Below are positions 58,840 to 64,000 of a stretch of DNA of 64,000 nt, in pieces. Source of the DNA: Sordaria brevicollis (lineage: Eukaryota > Ascomycota > Sordariomycetes > Sordariales > Sordariaceae); the NCBI GenBank assembly GCA_033439795.1, contig JAUTDP010000009.1:2914001-2978000 (forward strand). The letters run 5' to 3'. Under the pieces are notes generated by a model that worked only from the letters and a program-made list of their open reading frames with translations, searched no databases and had not been told where the DNA came from. Made by a program: the position numbers and the translations under genes. Each line of letters opens with the position of its first letter. The stretch's first letter is position 1.

Positions 58840-59556
58840 ATGTCAGCAGAAGACTTTACCTGTCGGACTCCTCCAAACGACAACCATCCTCTCGCCCAAC
58901 CCGCCCAAGCCGGCCACCACCACCAAGGCCTCCATGCACCAGCACCCCCAATGACAACCAACACCTGGCCCACAGGCGAAATCATCGCCCTCTCCCTCGG
59001 CCTCGTCCTCATCTTCGCTCTCTGCTTCGGCTTCAAGATATGGTGGGGTCGTCGAAAACGTTCCCACAAGAACAAAAAACAAGGTGCCGCGGGTGACGTT
59101 GAGGCACCACAACCATCACAACCACCACAACCACCACAACCACCACCACAACCACCAGCAGCAGCAGCAGCAGCACAACCACCACCACCACCAGACACAT
59201 CAGCCCAAAGTGGTGGTGGTGGACGTGGGCGTCCAAAACGCGACGTCAACCGAGTAGTACCTGCACGAAACCTCCTCTCACCTGATGCCGAGAGGGACAG
59301 ACTTCGGTGGCAAGAGGCGGAGGAGAGAGGTGAAGCTCCATGGCAGATTGCGGAGCGTCGTGCAGGTTGGGGAAGGGGTATGGGAGAGGGTGCGCAGGTG
59401 GAATTAGATGGTAGGGAGGTTGGAGGGGTTGATGCTGCTGGTGATGCTGCTGCTGCTGCTGATGGGGGGAATAGAGGAGGAGGAGGGGGTGGAAGGGGTG
59501 GAAGGGGTGGAGAGGGTGGAAGGGGTGGGAATGGCGGCGGAGGAGGTACGAGCTAG
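58840..59556 (+). CDS. Single-pass membrane protein with Pro- and Gly-rich tail (not of the SKAWIAG family)
   Basis: 238 residues from the ATG at 58840, which has the better context (CTAACATGT). The ATG at 58951 (MTTNTWPTGEII) is an alternative. One transmembrane segment (IIALSLGLVLIFALCFGFKI, about 49-68) is followed by WWGRRKRSHKNKKQ, so the C-terminus is cytosolic. Then come a poly-Pro/Gln/Ala run (PSQPPQPPQPPPQPP), a basic helix-prone part (ERDRLRWQEAEERGEAPWQI) and a Gly/Arg end (RGGRGGEGGRGGNGGG). There is no signal peptide and no Cys-rich ectodomain. CCA and GGT microsatellite-like tracts encode the low-complexity parts. Its placement inside the sensor cluster may mean a related role, but that is inference only. 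Confidence 0.6.
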   Translation: MSAEDFTCRTPPNDNHPLAQPAQAGHHHQGLHAPAPPMTTNTWPTGEIIALSLGLVLIFALCFGFKIWWGRRKRSHKNKKQGAAGDVEAPQPSQPPQPPQPPPQPPAAAAAAQPPPPPDTSAQSGGGGRGRPKRDVNRVVPARNLLSPDAERDRLRWQEAEERGEAPWQIAERRAGWGRGMGEGAQVELDGREVGGVDAAGDAAAAADGGNRGGGGGGRGGRGGEGGRGGNGGGGGTS

Positions 59557-59874
59557 GTGTGCTTGGAAGCTGCATCTGGACAATTCGGCGGAAAATATAT
59601 GAGGATTGAGGATGGCTTGTTCGCTGCGAGGACGCGTCATTGGGAATGTTCATAAGCCATGCCACGACGAGAAGTGGAAGACAGGATTAAGGACAAGGAA
59701 GAACCTCGATATCAGTGGGTCAATTACCTAACATTTGTGCTCCTACTATAGAAGACATTAGACCGTGCCCATCTTGACGACCGATCTGCCCTTTGCTCAT
59801 TACCTCTCGCTATTATTTTAGAAAAAAGAATTCGGCCTGTCACTCCCCGTTCCAATTGGCTTCCCAGAGTGACC
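59557..59874. other. Shared 3' region of convergent genes
   Basis: Plus-strand gene ends at 59556 and minus-strand gene ends at 59875. Nothing else is recognised. Confidence 0.45.
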
Positions 59875-61042
59875 TCATGGAGCCTCAACAACTGTATGTT
59901 TGTACTGCATCCCCGCGGGATCTTGTTCCGACACCGGTCTCGGCGACCCTTGCCATGACATTGTGTTCGGCGTACCAGAAATAGGATAGGTGTACTGCGA
60001 AGCATTGGAAGCATCCTGTAACCCTGGCGAGTTCGTACCATAGTGTGGAGGACCGCTCGGGGGATAGTATGTCGCAGACGAGACAGGGGGTGGGCTAGAA
60101 GTGGAAGGGTCATGCAGGTGTGGAGTGTCATTGTTAGCATGGGGATTGCCGCCGACATACTCTGGCTGGTATCCGCCGGGTGCGTCAGTCTGTGCCATTG
60201 AAGGTGTTTCCGCGCTGTTTTGTCGGTTTTTCCTCCCACGCCACCAAAAGAACAGTGCGCCCAGCAATATCAAGGCGGCAACGCCTCCGGCGACAGGTCC
60301 GGCAATCCAGGCTTTGGATGTCGAAGGTTTCGGGTCTTCGGTGGCGGTAGGAGGAGGCGGCGGTGGGCTGCTGGTAGATGTAGGAACGGCTGACGTGGCG
60401 GTTGGCCCAGAGGTAGAAGTTGACGACAGAATCGTCGAGGTACTGCTTGTTGAAGTTGTCGTCGAGGTACTGCTTGTTGAAGTTGTAGATGCTTCCACTT
60501 CGCGGTAAATAGTGTATGCGTTCCATACCCCAGCGCACCCTACCTCAATCCAGCTCTGGCTGGGCGAAGGGTAGTGATCGAAGATAGTCATGGTGTAACA
60601 ATTCGGAGCTGCGGAGGGACTAGATGAGAAAATGGTCAAATTCTCTCCTCAACGATTTTGCTCTCTCGTCTAGAATTCAGCATCATCAACCTACCACGCC
60701 TCTGTGTTCCCGTCTGCTCCACTCACAGTACCGGCATTGCACTTGGTAGCAAACCAATATTGAGGGTCATCCTGATACCAACAGCCGGCCCATTTACCAG
60801 AGGTGGTAAAAATGAACGGAGATCCACAGTACACCGTCGAGGCTTTAGGATATGCACGTTAGACCTGTGGTAGAACACGAAGAGGGGAGATGCGACTGAC
60901 CGGGCCCTGTGACAGGAATGTATACGCCTTCATAGTTTGGGAAGAAGGTGGTTTGACCGGTGGCACTCCTGGCCATCATAGACCAACTCAACCCCAGAAG
61001 GATGACGCGATGCAGGCTAGTCTTGCCTACCGTGAAAGTCAT
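59875..61042 (-). CDS. SKAWIAG-family single-pass surface protein, member E (inverted)
   Basis: Exons on the minus strand, 61042-60901, 60842-60695 and 60619-59875, give 344 residues, with introns of 58 and 75 bp in phases 1 and 2 as in members A-C. Signal peptide LHRVILLGLSWSMMARSATG; ectodomain TVYCGSPFIFTTSGKWAGCW, WFATKCNAGTVSGADGNTEA, then PNCYTMTIFDHYPSPSQSW, VGCAGVWNAYTIYREV. The join at intron 2 mirrors member A exactly (NAGT/HAGT...W with GTAGGT). A long Ser/Thr stalk (STTSTSSTSTTTSTSSTSTI) precedes TSKAWIAGPVAGGVAALILL and FFWWRGRKNRQ. The tail is Pro/Tyr/Gly-rich (GYQPEYVGGNPHANNDTPHL; YPPSGPPHYGTNSP). It is closest to member F. Confidence 0.86.
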
Positions 61043-61958
61043 AGTGGTGGTCTTCGTTTGCCTCAACGGTGATGTTGTAACTGTCACGTCAATCGCATAA
61101 AAAGGGACCAGTAGGTGGCCTCTGTGGGACAAGAGATCTCACAAAGTGTGTTAGGGCTCCGTGGAAAAGGAAGAGAAGAAGATGAAGAAGTTGGAGAAAA
61201 AGGGAAAAGTAAAAGGGATCCGAAGGGATCACGGCTCCGGGCTTGACACTACTCATTATCCCCGAGTTCAAGCATTCAGGCCTACTGATAGCCTGCCCGT
61301 CCACTCCTCCATTGTAAGCAAAGCTGATACCAAAGGCTGTTGTGTAACCACGGCCGGAACGACAACACGACACCCCATGGTTCGAGATCCAAAATCCTTG
61401 GGCCGCACTCCCTCATCTTCACAACCAGGAACTTGCCTGTTGTTGAACCGCTGTTCGAGCAGCTCCTACTCAGACTCTAGGCCATGCGGCAGGCTGCAAA
61501 TATGGCTGCCGGGACCCGACGTTCCAGCCTTTCCAAACAAAATGTGGCCGACCGACAACGATATGATTCTGACGGCAGCATGCAGGCTACCATCTTATGA
61601 ACCAATGAGGCCGACGTGGCTTCGTAGCCTGCTTGGTCAATTTTTCAGCTCTTCCATATCGGATTCTTTTGACTACAGAGTCGCAGAGCCTTATCTGGTC
61701 GGTGTTAGCAAATGTTTGCTTCAAATCTGGATTCTTGGGATCTATTGCTCCCGGTGATAGCTATCCGGAGAGGGTAGTCCCAATAAGGAACCCGGGGTAG
61801 CAAGCGGAACTATATAGCCGGCCGAAGTTCAAGGGTGCGGACTTCATGATCCAAACTCCTGAGAAGGTTAATGAGGGTAGCGTCGGGGTCTCAATGTCGT
61901 CGGACCGAGCGCGTGTCGAGAAGCGGTGATCTCCCGGTCGCATGGTGGAAGTTGAACG
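61043..61958. other. Intergenic, with a possible decayed relative of the surface-protein family
   Basis: Reverse-strand reading at about 61270-61395 gives GFWISNHGVSCCRSGRGYTT, reminiscent of the exon 1/exon 2 border of member C (GFWMSG, NCC), but no complete model can be built. Otherwise this is the promoter of member E. Confidence 0.3.
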
Positions 61959-62349
61959 CAGCGCCAGAAACAAGTCAAGTTTACTGGTCAAGTTCAATCA
62001 AGTTCAAGCAAGCAAGCAAGCAAGTTGAGGTCCCGACTTGAATTGATCAAGTCAAGTCGTTGTCCAGACTTGACTTGAGGAAACTTGACTATCCTAGGGT
62101 TAGGGTTATAGCTGGTAAAATACCCTTAAAAATTAACCCACCCGATGCTTCAAATGTTGACCCACCCGATACCTCAAATGCTAAGCCAAATACCCTACTA
62201 TAAATGCTAATAAATTTTTTCTTGGCAAGTTTGGTCAAGTCGGCAATTCAAGTCAAGTTCAAGCAAGTCTGGGTGTTGACTTGACCCACTCAATCAAGTT
62301 CAAGCAAGTCGAAGTCCCGACTTGACTTGTTTCTGGCGCTGGTTGAACG
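61951..62349. other. 8-bp target-site duplication GTTGAACG around the MITE
   Basis: GTTGAACG occurs at 61951-61958 and 62342-62349, directly outside the element ends. Confidence 0.88.
61959..62341. mobile_element. hAT-type MITE, 383 bp
   Basis: A perfect 21-bp terminal inverted repeat starts CAGCGCCAGAAACAAG at 61959 and returns as CTTGTTTCTGGCGCTG ending at 62341. It is flanked by an 8-bp direct duplication. An 8-bp target duplication with CA..TG ends is the hAT signature. The interior is too short to code and is full of CAAGTCAAG/CTTGACTTG and TTCAAGCAAG words near both ends, like the subterminal transposase-binding repeats of hAT elements. It also has a duplicated ACCCACCCGAT...TCAAATG unit (about 62138-62183) and one TAGGGTTAGGGTTA. 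It shows no sign of RIP. Confidence 0.87.
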
Positions 62350-62986
62350 AGGTCTCGGGAGCTGGCGGCGGCGACAGGGATGACGAGAGGGCAACCACGG
62401 CATGGAACGTATCAGATCAACGGTTCATGAACAAGACATGGTAGAAAAGATCGGATCGTTGGCTTGGTCATGGAGAAGTAATCGGCTACATCCAAATTGG
62501 GGGGTATTCGGGTTGACGTGGTGGGAGTTGACGGAGGGAAAACAAGCATTGATGGGAAGTGGAAGACAGTGATGTCGTGTAGAATGGAGCCGACATGTGC
62601 GATAAGAGGAGTTAATAACTCTTATCGAACCAATCAAATAACGTATTCGCTTATCGATAGCAGGTACCAAGCTTATCACTTACAAGTATATACATAACCC
62701 CTCCTTTACCCGGGGTCTCGACATGGTTCCTTCTCTCTCTCGTTATTTTTCATGTTGAAGGTGCCTAGAAAGATCTTGAATAACCTGTGGACATCGAGTG
62801 TCGATGTCGAAACACCAAGCGGTCGGAGTGGCGGATGGGCACGGACTCCCTCGGACCCGGCCACCCGGGCTTTATCGCACCTTCCGCCCGCACGCCGGTG
62901 CCCGCACCTTCCACCTATTCTTCATCCCAACTCTCAATCCCTTCGGGGTACTTAAGTCAGGTCTTTGAGTCCTTCTCCCGTGGTGG
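62350..62986. other. Intergenic, nothing recognised
   Basis: No gene is supported. The last 100 bases form the 5' flank of the tRNA gene. Confidence 0.45.
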
Positions 62987-63082
62987 GACTCGTTGGTGTA
63001 ATTGGTAACATACCTGGCGAGACTTAGATGCTCGTCTGCATGCGTGCGCAGGAAGACAACGGTTCGAGTCCGTTACGGGGCA
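62987..63082 (+). tRNA. tRNA, probably Leu with anticodon UAG
   Basis: A strong B box (GGTTCGAGTCC) sits in a perfect T arm, AACGG-TTCGAGT-CCGTT. The D arm is GTGT-AATTGGTAAC-ATAC. The anticodon loop CTTAGAT (63023-63029) reads TAG, closed by CGAG/CTCG. A long variable arm with CTGC/GCAG pairing is as in class II (Leu/Ser) tRNAs. The acceptor GACTCGT/ACGGGGC has one mismatch and one wobble, and the top pair of the anticodon stem (A-G) does not match. The identity and full function are therefore less sure than the tRNA nature. A T8 run follows at 63104. Confidence 0.62.
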
Positions 63083-63372
63083 CATCACGTCCTCTTTTAT
63101 TTGTTTTTTTTCTGCAACCCTTTTTGTTCGGTTTCTGTTTCCTCTCAGCTTTTTGTTTTAGAACTTCGGGATATTTACTTGTCTGGTCTTCTCTCTTCTC
63201 GAAATTTCGCCATCGACAGCCACTCTTCGGTCATCACACTTGCATTTCCCTCAGATGCTAGCTCTTGGTTCATTCAGTCTCGACTAATCGTCCTAGAATC
63301 GTTCTCTATCTAAGCTATTGTAATATGAGCGTCTGCTATAACTGTTTCTATCCGTGGTGCCCTTGCCCTCTT
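63083..63372. other. tRNA 3' flank and 3' region of member F
   Basis: T-rich. No gene is supported. Confidence 0.4.
63104..63111 (+). terminator. RNA polymerase III terminator (T8)
   Basis: Run of eight T, 21 bases after the tRNA 3' end, preceded by a weaker T4 at 63095. Confidence 0.7.
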
Positions 63373-64000
63373 TTAACCCTGCTGTTCACGAGCAGGAGCC
63401 TCCAGAATCACAGGCACGTCTTGCTGATTCTTTGCCGTCGCAGTCTCGGAATGCAACTCAGACACCGCTCCAGTGGGTTCAGGTCGTCCATACCCCTCCC
63501 AACCAGTCATGATGTTCGGCATTATGGTATCGGGCAGCGCCGATTGCGGTTGGTTTTGGTATTGCGGCGGGTTCGGACCAGGGTAGTAGGGCGAGTACTG
63601 GATAGTTGGTGATTGTTGATGTAAGGTGTTGGGGCCTGGAGGTGGGGAGTAGCCTACGAAGCCGGGCCCTGGTACGTGTTCCGGTTGAGTCATGAGCCCA
63701 TTGCTGGTTCCCTCGTTGTTCGCGTTTGCATTCTTTTCTTCGCTCATTGCCCTGTTCTTTTTGTTTCGCCGAAGACACCAGCAAAACAAGGCGCCCAGCA
63801 CAATTAAGACAGCGATGCCTCCGCTGATAGGGCCTGCGATCCACGCCTTGGATTGTGGGGAACTGGAAAGTATTATAACGGTCGGTGGTATATCTGAGGG
63901 CTCCGTGAAGGACTCTGTGGACGTGGAAGCAGGTAGTTGAGAGGTACTGGTAGCCAGGCTAGTTGAAACCTCGGTGGTGGACGCATCAATCGCACGGTAT
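63373..64000 (-). CDS. SKAWIAG-family single-pass surface protein, member F, 5' part beyond the window
   Basis: The visible part is 208 residues of what should be exon 3. It starts YRAIDASTTEVSTS (compare YREVEASTTSTSS in member E), then a Ser/Thr/Pro stalk, PQSKAWIAGPISGGIAVLIV with LGALFCWCLRRNKKN, and a Pro/Tyr/Gln-rich tail (GYSPPPGPNTLHQQSPTIQY; YPGPNPPQYQNQPQ) ending in PVILEAPAREQQG. The tail and orientation ally it with member E. The first frame base is 63999. The signal peptide and ectodomain lie outside the window. Confidence 0.82.
   Translation of the reverse strand, partial: YRAIDASTTEVSTSLATSTSQLPASTSTESFTEPSDIPPTVIILSSSPQSKAWIAGPISGGIAVLIVLGALFCWCLRRNKKNRAMSEEKNANANNEGTSNGLMTQPEHVPGPGFVGYSPPPGPNTLHQQSPTIQYSPYYPGPNPPQYQNQPQSALPDTIMPNIMTGWEGYGRPEPTGAVSELHSETATAKNQQDVPVILEAPAREQQG

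Noticed and set aside
61161..61757. 198-codon plus-strand frame
   Set aside because: Starts with a Lys/Glu run and has no domain; it lies in the promoter region of member E.
62090..62115. Idea that TTAGGG units mark an old telomere fusion
   Set aside because: Only two units, inside a well-defined MITE.

Overview
The window looks like chromosomal DNA of a filamentous ascomycete, most likely a Sordariomycete of the Neurospora/Sordaria type. The reasons are short introns (about 50-340 bp) with GT..AG ends and CTRAC branch sites, typical fungal proteins (GH55 glucanase, FSH1-type hydrolase, NIPSNAP, Rogdi/RAV2, POP7, ATP18), and one very AT-rich block (about 26.6-37.4 kb) whose wrecked transposons carry almost only C-to-T/G-to-A changes, as expected of repeat-induced point mutation (RIP).

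Layout. 0-2 kb: minus-strand genes for small secreted or anchored proteins. 3.7-6.3 kb: secreted GH55 beta-1,3-glucanase. 8.9-12.2 kb: Clr5-domain protein with a bizarre Met/Gly-rich interior. 14.2-24.8 kb: a housekeeping block with a small hydrophilic protein, an FSH1-like hydrolase, a four-exon gene for ATP synthase subunit i/j (ATP18) that no single ORF shows, mitochondrial NIPSNAP, and divergent RAV2 and POP7. 26.57-37.50 kb: a Mutator-like element with 66-bp terminal inverted repeats into which a 7.5-kb Ty3/gypsy retrotransposon inserted; both are RIP-dead. 39.1 kb: a small GPI-type wall protein.

43.0-50.7 kb holds a tandem array of very small genes, all on the minus strand. Eight encode 78-86 residue proteins made mostly of Ser, Gly and Thr; a ninth (52 aa, Pro/Lys-rich) heads the array. 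Several share the promoter element ACTCACTCGAGT next to a TATA box. I recognise no known family.

52-64 kb holds a frame-disrupted GH26-like secreted hydrolase, then a second paralogous family: at least five genes (three plus, two minus, the last cut by the window edge). Each has a signal peptide, a Cys-rich ectodomain, a Ser/Thr-rich stalk, a single transmembrane segment beginning SKAWIAG, and a cytoplasmic tail, with both intron positions and phases conserved. They look like single-pass surface sensors. A 383-bp hAT-type MITE with a perfect 8-bp target duplication and a tRNA gene lie inside this cluster.

The two lineage-expanded families, the small Ser/Gly-rich array and the SKAWIAG surface proteins, are the most novel content. 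The 14-25 kb block is ordinary housekeeping.
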